Shown in pieces: positions 17,277 to 25,253 of a DNA stretch of 64,000 nt. Within the stretch, counting starts at the first letter, position 1. Each line of letters starts with the position of its first letter. A program made the position numbers and the translations under genes. The stretch lies in assembly GCA_016936015.1 (NCBI GenBank), contig JAFGPV010000146.1, positions 1 through 64,000 of the forward strand, in the 5' to 3' direction. The DNA comes from Pirellulales bacterium (GTDB lineage Bacteria > Planctomycetota > Planctomycetia > Pirellulales > Thermoguttaceae). The notes under the pieces were generated by a model. It was not told where the DNA came from. It worked only from the letters and a program-made list of their open reading frames with translations, and did no database searches.

Positions 17277-19799
17277 TCAAGGCATGATTGCCCGGTTTAA
17301 CTCCAAGAGCCGATCGCCTTCCCTGCCTTTCCACTGAAAGGTGTCCTCCAACATCAGCGTCAGGGAATCTCTCCGTTCGGCATCGCCGGACATGTCGTAG
17401 CGAAACACGAGCGTGGCTGGCTTCGAGGATTTCTTCGTGAGGGCCGGCGATATTTCGGCCGTCGCGAAGATCGTCGAGGGGGTCCAGGCGTAGAGGTTTT
17501 TTCCGTCGGCGTCCTGGACGATCATGTAGGGGCTCCCCGCGCCGTCTCTTTGGTGGATCGGTACGGCCATACGCATCGTATGTTTGCCGGGTTGTAGGGG
17601 TTTTAAAGGTTTGACGTCGGTGGTCATCAGGGCGTAGCTGCTCATCCAGGATTCGCCCCGGCCGTCTTCCTTGGGGGCAACATGCCGGAGACTGACGAGC
17701 CCGTTCTCCAAGACCAGTCGAAAATCAAAGACGTGCCGAACCTTTTCAGTTCCCGGCCTGGTCGGGGCATAGATGGATCTATACTCCCAGGTCGTTCGCA
17801 TGAGGTGATAGGTTTGACCGTCGATTTCCAAGAGGAAATTGTCCATCCCTTCCGTCCCTTGCGGTTGATTCGAGAGTTCCTCGGGGGTGCAGGAGTTCTC
17901 GACCTCAAGAATGAAAGGGGAGCCCTCCGCGAGGTTCTTCATTTTCCGCTTGACGATCAGCCGGGCGCGGATGTCTTGGACCGGCTTGCCCCATGCCGGT
18001 TTCTCCGTGTCGGAGGCGCCTTTTTTAACGCCGTCCTCCGCAAATGGCCCTCTGAACCAGACCAGCCAAACTCTTTGTTCGGGCACAGGGGGAAGCAGCC
18101 AGGTTTGTTGGGTCCATGATTTTACGGATTGAAATTTCGCGCCGGAGTGGGACCAGGCGGCAAACTCCAACGGCTTGTCCATGCGAACAATGACCGGCGC
18201 GGGCGCATCCTCCCAGGTGTAGAAATTCAGCGATTTCTTTTTCCCATCCGGCGTCAACAGCAGATCGTTCAAGTTGTATTTTGCTTTCCAGACGAGGTCG
18301 ATCTTGCCGAAGAGCGGGGCGTTCTTCGCAACGTCGATCGAGATATCGTGCATTCCATCGCCTCTCGGTTTCCACGACGATTCCAGCCGCGTTCCGTCGG
18401 TCCGATAGAAAACGGCCTGGGCGTCCGACAATCGACTGGACCCCCATTCCACTTTTCCGTCGCGCAGTTGAAATTCCCTGATCTTCCATTCGTCTATTTC
18501 CCGTTCAGAGCGGACGTGGTAGAGAACCGCCTGGCATTTTACATCCGGGAACTGCTTCTTCGCCCTGTTGTTGAGCGCCACGAGCGTGTCCAGCAGATCC
18601 CGTTCTTCCTTATCCAGGGGTTGCGTTTGCTCGTCATCCGCCGGGGCTTTCCCGGCTTCGGTTTCTGCGGCGACAAATCGGCCCCATCCCACCGTCAATG
18701 CGGCCCCCAGGAAAACAAGCACGAGCAGCGCGGCCCAGGCCTTCGAAAAACGGGGCGACTCGGCCTGGGTGTCCAAAAGCCGGCGCACTCGGCAGAGCAC
18801 GCCGCCGGGACGGTTGCCCGAGACGGCCAGTGCGGGCTTCATTTCCAGACGTGCAGCAGCCACCAACGTCAAGGCCTCGCCCAATCCGAGTTTGCTGCCA
18901 CAGGCCCGGACCGCCGCGTCGTCGCAGCAGTGTTCGCGTTCGGTGCGGATCCGCCGCGAGACCCACCAGACTGCCGGATGATAAAAGAGCAGCGTTTCCA
19001 CGACCGTTTGCAGCAGGTTCAGCAGGTAATCGTGCCGGCGGACGTGTGCCAACTCGTGGGCCAGGATCGCCTCCAACTGCTCGATCGACAAGCCGCTCAG
19101 CAGACTCGCCGGCAGGAGGATCGCCGGCCTGAGCCAACCGACGACGACGGGCACCTCTACCAGGGCCGATTGCAGGACCCGCACCGGCCGGCTGATTTTC
19201 ATCCGCGCGACCAGCGATCGGGCGCAGAGCGCCAGGCCGGCCCCCACCGGCGTCACGCCGCTCCGCCGCAGCCGCCGCACGCCGATCCAGCCGCCCAGGT
19301 TCCGCACCGAGAGCGCCGCCACGCCGACAAGCCACGCCAGCGAAAGCCACGGCATCCACGGTTCAAAAAAATCCCTGAAAACGGTTTCCCAAGAAACGGG
19401 CGGCTGTTCGTCGGACGAAACGGTGGATGGATCTTCGGATTGAGGTCGAAGGCCGGGGGCTTCCCCCGGCAATTTACGAGGTAAAGACGGCGGCGCGTCG
19501 ATTGCCGGCAGAGGCGGCGGCTCGGCCGTGGAGACCAGCAGGCGGCTGGACGCGGCAAGGGGACGGCTCGAATCCGCGGCGCCGGGCAACACGTAAAACG
19601 TCAACACGCTGACGGCCAACATCGCCGCCAACGCGCCGCAGGAGACGACGTAACGAAGATTCGCCGATCGGCGCCGCAAGAGCGCCAACGTCCCCCAGAG
19701 ACAGAAACCGATGACGGCGAACTGCCAGAGGGAATGGAGCAGCGTCCAGCCGAGTTGCCGACCCGGCAACAAGGAAAACATCTCGGTAAAGAGCGTCAT
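17277..19799 (-). CDS. M56 (BlaR1/MecR1-like) membrane metallopeptidase with long periplasmic domain
   Basis: A multi-helix membrane protein with a gluzincin active site: HELAH at residues 248-252 and the downstream EREHCCDD block characteristic of M56 peptidases. In BlaR1-type systems the sensor activates this cytoplasm-facing protease, which leads to removal of the BlaI repressor. Five or so membrane segments are visible in the first 370 residues, the last being AWAALLVLVFLGAALTVG. The remaining roughly 450 residues are probably periplasmic and beta-rich. They lack the SxxK/KTG motifs of beta-lactam sensor domains, so the signal is not a beta-lactam bound that way. ATG 19799 overlaps the blaI-like stop as ATGA, supporting co-translation. 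The protein has 840 residues. Confidence 0.88.
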   Translation of the reverse strand: MTLFTEMFSLLPGRQLGWTLLHSLWQFAVIGFCLWGTLALLRRRSANLRYVVSCGALAAMLAVSVLTFYVLPGAADSSRPLAASSRLLVSTAEPPPLPAIDAPPSLPRKLPGEAPGLRPQSEDPSTVSSDEQPPVSWETVFRDFFEPWMPWLSLAWLVGVAALSVRNLGGWIGVRRLRRSGVTPVGAGLALCARSLVARMKISRPVRVLQSALVEVPVVVGWLRPAILLPASLLSGLSIEQLEAILAHELAHVRRHDYLLNLLQTVVETLLFYHPAVWWVSRRIRTEREHCCDDAAVRACGSKLGLGEALTLVAAARLEMKPALAVSGNRPGGVLCRVRRLLDTQAESPRFSKAWAALLVLVFLGAALTVGWGRFVAAETEAGKAPADDEQTQPLDKEERDLLDTLVALNNRAKKQFPDVKCQAVLYHVRSEREIDEWKIREFQLRDGKVEWGSSRLSDAQAVFYRTDGTRLESSWKPRGDGMHDISIDVAKNAPLFGKIDLVWKAKYNLNDLLLTPDGKKKSLNFYTWEDAPAPVIVRMDKPLEFAAWSHSGAKFQSVKSWTQQTWLLPPVPEQRVWLVWFRGPFAEDGVKKGASDTEKPAWGKPVQDIRARLIVKRKMKNLAEGSPFILEVENSCTPEELSNQPQGTEGMDNFLLEIDGQTYHLMRTTWEYRSIYAPTRPGTEKVRHVFDFRLVLENGLVSLRHVAPKEDGRGESWMSSYALMTTDVKPLKPLQPGKHTMRMAVPIHQRDGAGSPYMIVQDADGKNLYAWTPSTIFATAEISPALTKKSSKPATLVFRYDMSGDAERRDSLTLMLEDTFQWKGREGDRLLELNRAIMP

Positions 19800-20185
19800 T
19801 TTTTGCACCCTTTCGCTTTTTCCACGAGTTGCTGCATTTCGCGAACATCATCGAAGGTGACCCGCTCGGCCGACAACAGGCTCATCACCAGTTTTTTGGT
19901 GCTGCCGCCGAAAGCTCGCTGGGCTAGGTCTTCCAGGAGGTTCAATTGGGTCTGTTTCTTTGTTTTCGCCGCCGCGTAAAGCTGCGGCCGGGCCGATTCG
20001 TCGCAAACGACTAATCCCTTGTCGCGCATCACCTGGATCATCTTCCGGGTCGTTGAATAGCTGCGGTCGCTGTGTGCGGAAACTGCCCCGTGAACCTCCC
20101 CCAGGGGGCACGGGCCGTGCTCCCAGAGCAGATGCAGAATTTCCAGTTCCACTTTCGTCGGCTGAGCGGACGGATGGCGGGGCAT
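19796..20185 (-). CDS. BlaI/MecI/CopY-family transcriptional repressor
   Basis: A 129-residue winged-helix regulator (PTKVELEILHLLWEHGPCPLGEVH, then SYSTTRKMIQVMRDKGLV) with a C-terminal dimerisation region. Such repressors bind dyad operators as dimers and are removed by a partner M56 protease. The partner gene follows with a 4-nt ATGA overlap. A GAGGAG ribosome site precedes the ATG. The promoter upstream carries two similar dyads, one between -35 and -10 and one downstream of -10, which is what autorepression would require. Target genes outside this pair are unknown. No beta-lactamase is adjacent. Confidence 0.93.
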   Translation of the reverse strand: MPRHPSAQPTKVELEILHLLWEHGPCPLGEVHGAVSAHSDRSYSTTRKMIQVMRDKGLVVCDESARPQLYAAAKTKKQTQLNLLEDLAQRAFGGSTKKLVMSLLSAERVTFDDVREMQQLVEKAKGCKK

Positions 20186-20217
20186 AAGGCGATCTCCTCG
20201 GAGGAATCCATCACCAA

Positions 20218-20233
20218 GACGAACGAATTAGTC
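20218..20233. promoter_or_regulatory. Candidate BlaI-family operator 2
   Basis: GACGAACGAATTAGTC fits the dyad GACnAAnnnnTTnGTC. It shares 14 of 16 bases with the upstream operator and lies downstream of the -10 box, where a bound dimer would block RNA polymerase. Confidence 0.65.
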
Positions 20234-20247
20234 AAAAAGTTTCCCGC

Positions 20248-20275
20248 ATTATGACGAAAAAATTAGTCCTGTCAA
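20248..20275 (-). promoter_or_regulatory. Promoter of the blaI-M56 operon
   Basis: On the minus strand TTGACA (20275-20270), a 16-nt spacer and CATAAT (20253-20248) form a strong sigma-70 promoter about 60 nt upstream of the regulator start codon. Confidence 0.8.
20253..20268. promoter_or_regulatory. Candidate BlaI-family operator 1
   Basis: GACGAAAAAATTAGTC, same dyad as operator 2 (centre-to-centre 35 bp). It fills the spacer between -35 and -10 and touches the -10 box. Confidence 0.68.
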
Positions 20276-20343
20276 GAAAAGTTCGTAAAATTTTAAAAAT
20301 CGGCGGCCGGATAGAGTGCCGTATCGTCTTGCTAATAAGGAAG

Positions 20344-20754
20344 TTACGATTTCGACTTATTGCCCCGCAGGCGGCGGGGCGGGATGCAGAAAAGCGTGAT
20401 CAGCACGGCGAGGCCGAAGAGGCAGTAGATCCAGGTCAGCGTTTTTGGGGGGATATCGACGAACAGGATATTCGAGGCCAGCCGGCCGAGGAAGGTGCCT
20501 TGCTGGATCGTCTCGCCGGCCTTTTCCCGGAGGGCGGCTTCCCAGTCGGTCAACGGGCACATCATCCCGACCAGCGCTTCGAGAACCACCACGCCGATCA
20601 TCGCGAAATGAATCACGCGAAACCAGAAATTCCGCACCCAGCGCCAGTTCAGCAGCCAGCCCAACAGGATCGCCAACAGCCCCAGCACCACGAACGCCAC
20701 GTAGGCCAGGTGGATCACGACGACCGTATCGGCCAGGAGACGGTAAACGTTCAT
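20344..20754 (-). CDS. DUF2784-type small membrane protein
   Basis: A 136-residue integral membrane protein with about four helices (VVVIHLAYVAFVVLGLLAILLG, VIHFAMIGVVVLEALVG, TWIYCLFGLAVLITLFCI). The pattern LADxVVxxHxxxVxFVxxG, the aromatic segment WRWVRNFWFR and MCPLTDWE match the DUF2784 family, whose function is unknown. Its ATG shares one base with the stop of the PBP2 gene (TAATG), so it is probably co-translated with PBP2 and may take part in envelope assembly. That link is inference from position only. Confidence 0.82.
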   Translation of the reverse strand: MNVYRLLADTVVVIHLAYVAFVVLGLLAILLGWLLNWRWVRNFWFRVIHFAMIGVVVLEALVGMMCPLTDWEAALREKAGETIQQGTFLGRLASNILFVDIPPKTLTWIYCLFGLAVLITLFCIPPRRLRGNKSKS

Positions 20755-22805
20755 TATTCCAATATACCGTATTTCCGCAGGCGGAGGAGGAGGCGTTTGG
20801 CCATCGGGCCGGCGGCGGAACCGCCTTCGCCGCCGTGCTCCAGGGCGATGACGATAACCACTTTCGGATCGTCGGCCGGGGCGTAGCCGGCAAACCAGGC
20901 GTGCGGTTGGCCCGCGGCGGTCTCGGCCGTGCCGGTCTTGCCCGACACCGCAAGGTCCTCCATGAAGACGGTCTCGTGGGCGGTGCCGGCCGGGTCGGAG
21001 ACGACGCGGCGCAGACCTTCGCGAAGTCGCGCGACGGTCTCTTCGTGCAAACCGGGAACGGGTGTTGCCGACTCCTCCGATTCAAGCCCTGGGAACAAGT
21101 GCGGCGTAACGCGTTTTCCGCCGTTGGCCACCGCGGCCAAAAGCACGGCGACTTGCAGCGGCGTGGCCGTGAGCGACCCTTGACCGACGGCCAGCGCCTG
21201 CGTGTCGCCGACGGTCCAGTCGTGACGCTCCAGGCGGCGGATGTTTTCGGGATTCGGCACAATCCCGGCGGATTGGCCGGGCAGATCGACGTCGGGGGGC
21301 CGGCCGAAGCCGAACCGCTCCGCCCAATCCAGCAGCCGATCGCAGCCCAGCCGCGGGGCATGATGGAAAAAATAGACGTTGCAGCTTACGCAGAGGGCGT
21401 CGGCCAGCGTGGTTTCGCCGTGCCCAACCCCCTGCCGGACGAAGATGTCGCAACGCTGCCGGTCGGGCCGATCCAGGTATCCGTTGCAGAAGAACGGTTC
21501 CTCGGGATCGACGGTTTTCGATTCGAGCAGGGCAGTGGCCGTGACGATTTTAAACACCGAGCCGGGGGCAACCGCCATCCGGGCGACACGGTCGAACAAT
21601 GGGCGCCGCGGATCGTTCAACACCGCGGCCGCCGCCGGATTCTCGCCGACAAAAAGGTTGGGATCGAAACGGGGGGCCGACGCTGCGGCCAGCAAGGCGC
21701 CGGTCCGCGGGTCCATCACCACAATGGCCCCGCTGGAAAAAGAGTGCGGCTCGTCCAAAAGTTCCTCGGCCGTTTTTTGCACGCGGGCGTCCAGCGTCAG
21801 TCGGAGGTCGCGGCCGTCGCGAGGCGGATGACGGTAGTAGGCAGAAAGCAGCCGCCCGCCGCGCTCGGAAATTTCGACCCGGACGCCGCGCCGGGGGCGG
21901 AGAACCGATTCATACTGCTTTTCCAATCCCATCCGGCCGAGGAGGTCCTCGGGATGATAAACGTCTTGTGGAGAATCCTGATCCTTGAATCCAGCCTCTT
22001 CTCCGGTTGCCGGGCCGAGATGTCCGAGCAGGTTCGCCGCGAGGGTTTTTTGGGGATAGACGCGGCGGAGTTGGGTGATGATTTCCGCCCCGGGGAATTG
22101 CTCGGGATGCTCGCGGACGGCCGAGACCAGCGGCGGATCGGCGAGTTCGACCATGACGTGGCAGTCGCGCTGTTCTGCAATGATGATCCGCGGCGGGGGC
22201 GGCGGCTCCGACAACTCTTGGATCCATCCTTGCCAGCCGTGATCTTGGCCGGTAGGGGTGACTGCTTCGGCTTGTGCCGAGCGATTGACCCGTTCGGCGA
22301 TCCGTTCCACCCGATTTTGAATCGTTTCGGCCCGGGCTTTCCACTCCTCGGGCGTCATGCCGGCCAGTTCCGCCAGGCGGCGCTGCGCGGCAGTGCGCTC
22401 GGCAAGCACGCGCCGCTGCTCTTCGGTCACCCGACCGGGATTTTTCCGCTCCTCCGGTGTGAGCCTCGCTCGGGCGGTCCTTTTCAGCCATTGCGGATCG
22501 GGCGGCTCTTCCAGCCAGCGATAATCGACGGCCAGGGAGAGGATTTTCCGGTCGGCGGCCAGGACCGTGCCGTCCCGGGCGAGGATCCGGCCGCGACGCC
22601 CGGGAACGCTGATTTCCTTTTCCAGCGGCTGAGAAGCTTTATTGCGGTACGCCGCCCCGTACGATACTTCCAACTGCACGGCCCGCGCGAAGATCGCCAA
22701 GACCACCGCCAGAAACAGACCGCCGCAAATGCGAATCCGCTTCCGCGAATTGACCGCCGGCGCCGGCGAACGTTCGTCGTGTTGGAATTGGTGCCAATCG
22801 AACAT
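20754..22805 (-). CDS. mrdA: Penicillin-binding protein 2 (peptidoglycan DD-transpeptidase)
   Basis: A class B PBP that crosslinks peptidoglycan, normally the elongation-specific partner of RodA and MreB. An N-terminal membrane helix (about residues 27-45) precedes the PBP dimerisation domain, which holds a long charged helical insert (EERKNPGRVTEEQRRVLAER and following). Transpeptidase motifs are complete: SVFK with Ser416, SCN at 474-476 and KTG at 623-625. The open frame continues 115 codons upstream with no coding character, across the divergent exonuclease gene. ATG 22805 gives 683 residues. It lies below a minus-strand promoter, though its Shine-Dalgarno is poor. A complete PBP2 argues that this organism makes peptidoglycan. 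Confidence 0.93.
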   Translation of the reverse strand: MFDWHQFQHDERSPAPAVNSRKRIRICGGLFLAVVLAIFARAVQLEVSYGAAYRNKASQPLEKEISVPGRRGRILARDGTVLAADRKILSLAVDYRWLEEPPDPQWLKRTARARLTPEERKNPGRVTEEQRRVLAERTAAQRRLAELAGMTPEEWKARAETIQNRVERIAERVNRSAQAEAVTPTGQDHGWQGWIQELSEPPPPPRIIIAEQRDCHVMVELADPPLVSAVREHPEQFPGAEIITQLRRVYPQKTLAANLLGHLGPATGEEAGFKDQDSPQDVYHPEDLLGRMGLEKQYESVLRPRRGVRVEISERGGRLLSAYYRHPPRDGRDLRLTLDARVQKTAEELLDEPHSFSSGAIVVMDPRTGALLAAASAPRFDPNLFVGENPAAAAVLNDPRRPLFDRVARMAVAPGSVFKIVTATALLESKTVDPEEPFFCNGYLDRPDRQRCDIFVRQGVGHGETTLADALCVSCNVYFFHHAPRLGCDRLLDWAERFGFGRPPDVDLPGQSAGIVPNPENIRRLERHDWTVGDTQALAVGQGSLTATPLQVAVLLAAVANGGKRVTPHLFPGLESEESATPVPGLHEETVARLREGLRRVVSDPAGTAHETVFMEDLAVSGKTGTAETAAGQPHAWFAGYAPADDPKVVIVIALEHGGEGGSAAGPMAKRLLLRLRKYGILE

Positions 22806-22833
22806 GGGGGGGCAATCGGTTAGCCGCTGGTGG

Positions 22834-22863
22834 ATTGTAGCAAGTACCGGGGTTTTATTCCAA
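22834..22863 (-). promoter_or_regulatory. Promoter of the PBP2-DUF2784 operon
   Basis: Minus strand TTGGAA (22863-22858), an 18-nt spacer and TACAAT (22839-22834), about 28 nt upstream of the PBP2 start. On the opposite strand TATAAT at 22881-22886 is a likely -10 for the divergent exonuclease gene, with a poor -35. Confidence 0.6.
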
Positions 22864-22920
22864 GAGAACTCTAACGGGAGTATAATGGGACCCTTTGAAA
22901 AACTTTCAGGAAAAGAGCCT

Positions 22921-23634
22921 ATGAAACGCAAATACCTGGCTTTCGACATCGAGACGGCCAAGGACCTACCGGGAGAAGATTTCGACTGGCGGGCGCACCG
23001 GCCGCTGGGGATCTGCTGCGCCGCCGCCTTGCCGGAGGGCGCCGAGCAACCGATCGTCTGGCAAGGGAAGACCCCGGAAGGGACACCTGCCGGGCAATTG
23101 TCGCGCTCGGAAGCCCGAAGCGTGGTCGATGAATTGGTGGATTTTCTCAAGAATGGTTACACCTTGCTCACGTGGAACGGACTCGGTTTTGATCTCGACG
23201 TGCTGGCCGAAGAATCAGGGGACCGCAAGCAGTGCAAGGCCTTGGCGGTGGGCCACGTGGACATGATGTTTCACGTCTTCTGCGACCGCGGCTTTCCCGT
23301 CGCGCTGGATAAGGCCGCCCAGGCCCTGCGGATTCCCGGCAAGCCGCCGGGCATGTCGGGCGTCCTGGCCCCCGGGCTGTGGGCCGAAGGGCGTTATCAG
23401 GAGGTGATCGACTACGTGTCGGGGGACGTGCGGATCACGCTGAAAGTGGCCGTCGAGTGCGAAAAACGGCGGCGGTTCGATTGGATCACCCGCCGCGGGA
23501 CGACCAGTTCAATGAACCTCCCGCGCGGCTGGCTGAGCGTGGAAGAGGCCCTGCGGCTGCCCGAGCCGGACACTTCATGGATGGACAGCGCCATTCCCCG
23601 GCATCACTTTACGCGGTGGATCGATAAACGGTGA
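22921..23634 (+). CDS. DnaQ-like (DEDD) 3'-5' exonuclease domain protein
   Basis: A 237-residue RNase H-fold protein. Asp9 and Glu11 in FDIETA, the NGLGFDLDVL block and YVSGDVRITL give the three Exo motifs of DEDD exonucleases, which remove nucleotides from 3' ends of DNA or RNA with two metal ions. It has no polymerase domain and is a stand-alone predicted nuclease of unknown substrate. ATG 22921 follows AGGAAAAG at good distance. A much longer in-frame extension upstream overlaps the divergent PBP2 gene and is rejected. No related repair gene is near. Confidence 0.85.
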   Translation: MKRKYLAFDIETAKDLPGEDFDWRAHRPLGICCAAALPEGAEQPIVWQGKTPEGTPAGQLSRSEARSVVDELVDFLKNGYTLLTWNGLGFDLDVLAEESGDRKQCKALAVGHVDMMFHVFCDRGFPVALDKAAQALRIPGKPPGMSGVLAPGLWAEGRYQEVIDYVSGDVRITLKVAVECEKRRRFDWITRRGTTSSMNLPRGWLSVEEALRLPEPDTSWMDSAIPRHHFTRWIDKR

Positions 23635-23650
23635 ATTCCCGTTCAACGCC

Positions 23651-23674
23651 GTTCCGAAACCGGAGTTTCGGAAC
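23651..23674. repeat. Palindromic repeat, family A copy 2
   Basis: GTTCCGAAAC, loop CGGA, GTTTCGGAAC: a perfect 10-bp stem 17 nt after the exonuclease stop codon, followed by GAGGAG. Confidence 0.85.
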
Positions 23675-23700
23675 GAGGAGTGAAATATTCAACGGCGTTA

Positions 23701-23776
23701 AAACGCCCTGGGATGGCAATCCCAGGGGCATGAAAAGTCGCAATTCACTCCCGCGATTGCCATCGCGGGGCGTTTG
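23701..23776. repeat. Paired palindromic repeat, family B copy 3
   Basis: Left arm AACGCCCTGGGATGGCAATC and following; right arm CCCGCGATTGCCATCGCGGG with GCGTT, inverted. The left arm has compensatory changes (CCTGGGAT...ATCCCAGG) that keep its own hairpin, suggesting the structure is what matters. It lies between the exonuclease and the convergent MreB-like gene. Confidence 0.82.
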
Positions 23777-23788
23777 AGGCGTGAACTT

Positions 23789-24841
23789 TCAATACACGTC
23801 GTCTTCGGAAGACCGCATCAGGGGGCGCCATTTGTCGAAGTGTTCGAGGCAGACCAGCAGGCCGTGGACCACGGCGGCGGCCGGCTCGGTGGCCAGCCGG
23901 GCGGGCAGGCCGGTGTGCTCGTTTAGGTAGCGGTCCAGGCGGCGGAGCAGGGCGCCGCCGCCGCAGAGGACCAAGCCGTTCTCGACCAAATCGGCCGCCA
24001 TCTCCGGCGGACACCGGTCGAGCGTCAAGCGGAGGGCCTCCACGATCTTTTCCAACGGCTCGGCCAGGGCCTGACGGACTTCCTCGCTGGTGACCGTCGC
24101 CCGGCGGGGCAGACCGCTGACGGCGTCCAGGCCGCTGACCTCCGCGGTTAGTTCCTCCTCCAGGGGAAACGCGCTGCCGATCTCGATCCGCAGCCGTTCA
24201 GCCGCCGGCAGGCCGACCCGGAGGCTGTAGTGCCGGCGGAGGTAATCGACCAGCGCCTGATCGAAAGCGTCGCCGCCGACGCGGATCGACTCTCCAGCGA
24301 CCCGATCGCCGAGACTCAGTACCGCCGCTTCCGTAGTCCCGGCGCCCAGGTTGCAGACCATGCCGGCCGCCGGTTCCGCCAGGGGCAGTCCCGCGCCCAC
24401 CGCGGCGGCCATGACCTGGGGCAGGATCCATACCCGGCCAGCCCCGGCGCGCAAGAGGCTGCTCAGGAGGGCCTGCTTTTCCACGGGCGTGGCGTTGCCG
24501 GGGACGCCGGCCAGCACGCGGGGCCGCAGCCGCCAGCCGGGGCGCCGGGCCTTGCGGAGATACTGGCGGAGCATGGCCTGGCAGAGCCGGAAATCGGCGA
24601 TGACGCCCTCACGCAACGGGCGCCGCACGGAGAACGCCTCGGGCATGCGGCCTTCCATCTGCTTGGCGAGATGGCCCACGGCCGCGCCCCCGGAAAGAAT
24701 CCGCCCCGATCTTTTTTCCACGGCCGCCAACGACGGCTCGTCGAGCACGAGTCCCTCGCCGACTACGCCGATCCGGGTTTGCGAGGTGCCCAGATCCACG
24801 ACCAGGTCGTTGCGGAAGTGATCGAACAATCCGGCGAGCAT
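23789..24841 (-). CDS. MreB-like actin homolog with altered phosphate-2 motif
   Basis: A 350-residue bacterial actin homolog. MreB forms membrane-bound filaments that guide the elongasome, including PBP2. Phosphate-1 reads DLGTSQTRIGV, and the adenosine motif LVLCGGGALLRRLDRYL and RVGGDAFDQALVDYLRRHY are close to MreB. The phosphate-2 loop reads CNLGAGTTEAAV where MreB has DIGGGTTEVAV: the aspartate is Asn and one Gly is Ala. The helix MLAGLFDHFRNDL replaces the usual short start. Loss of that Asp may slow ATP hydrolysis, so this could be a regulatory or non-dynamic paralog (inference). It lies near PBP2, a MreC-like coiled-coil gene and lnt. A canonical MreB may be elsewhere. Confidence 0.87.
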   Translation of the reverse strand: MLAGLFDHFRNDLVVDLGTSQTRIGVVGEGLVLDEPSLAAVEKRSGRILSGGAAVGHLAKQMEGRMPEAFSVRRPLREGVIADFRLCQAMLRQYLRKARRPGWRLRPRVLAGVPGNATPVEKQALLSSLLRAGAGRVWILPQVMAAAVGAGLPLAEPAAGMVCNLGAGTTEAAVLSLGDRVAGESIRVGGDAFDQALVDYLRRHYSLRVGLPAAERLRIEIGSAFPLEEELTAEVSGLDAVSGLPRRATVTSEEVRQALAEPLEKIVEALRLTLDRCPPEMAADLVENGLVLCGGGALLRRLDRYLNEHTGLPARLATEPAAAVVHGLLVCLEHFDKWRPLMRSSEDDVY

Positions 24842-24910
24842 CCGTGCCTCGGTCGCTTGGAGAGTCGTGGAACCGGCGGAAAACGGCCGCCGGTCAGTTC
24901 GTCAATTTTC

Positions 24911-24934
24911 CTCGGCGGCTGTTAGCCGCCGGCT
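24911..24934. repeat. Palindromic repeat, family C copy 2
   Basis: A 24-nt arm identical to 9269-9292 (core CGGCGGCTGTTAGCCGCCG). A degraded inverted partner may be the GGCCGCCGGT at about 24888. It lies upstream of the MreB-like gene. Confidence 0.75.
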
Positions 24935-24959
24935 AGGGAATAGAATGTGATTTCGAGAT

Positions 24960-25253
24960 TCAAACAATCGCACCGTTTAATATACTCCATTCAGGCTTGA
25001 AAAACCGGAATCCTTTCTCGTTCTCGACCGCCAACCGACGCTCGATGAACACCGGGCATTCACTCTGCCCGATGCCGCCCAGCGCGATGCCTTCCTTCGC
25101 CTTATAATCGTAGGCGTTCAAATCCAAGTGGAGATAGAGAATGCCGACCAACAGCGCCAGGAGCGCGAAGATCAGCAACACGGTATAGAGGTCGGCTTCC
25201 GGTTTGCGGGTAAAGCCGTTCGGTTTATTGAAGTCTTGAGTAGACACGGTCAT
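24960..25253 (-). CDS. Small single-pass membrane protein, function unknown
   Basis: A 97-residue protein with one strong membrane helix (LYTVLLIFALLALLVGILYLHL begins near residue 22, about 20 residues). A short polar N-terminus and a C-terminal domain ending in EKGFRFFKPEWSILNGAIV follow. It overlaps the upstream coiled-coil gene by 29 nt in another frame, so the two are very likely co-expressed. AGGTGG lies just before the ATG. The spacing is better for a GTG two codons later, so the exact start is uncertain. No family was recognised. By position it may partner the coiled-coil protein in the envelope. Confidence 0.7.
   Translation of the reverse strand: MTVSTQDFNKPNGFTRKPEADLYTVLLIFALLALLVGILYLHLDLNAYDYKAKEGIALGGIGQSECPVFIERRLAVENEKGFRFFKPEWSILNGAIV

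Noticed and set aside
17277-18700. Beta-lactam sensor domain in the M56 protein
   Set aside because: No SxxK, SxN or KTG motifs after the membrane part.
20445-22823. 792-codon plus-strand frame opposite PBP2
   Set aside because: The opposite strand encodes all transpeptidase motifs; this frame is an artefact of GC-rich codon use.
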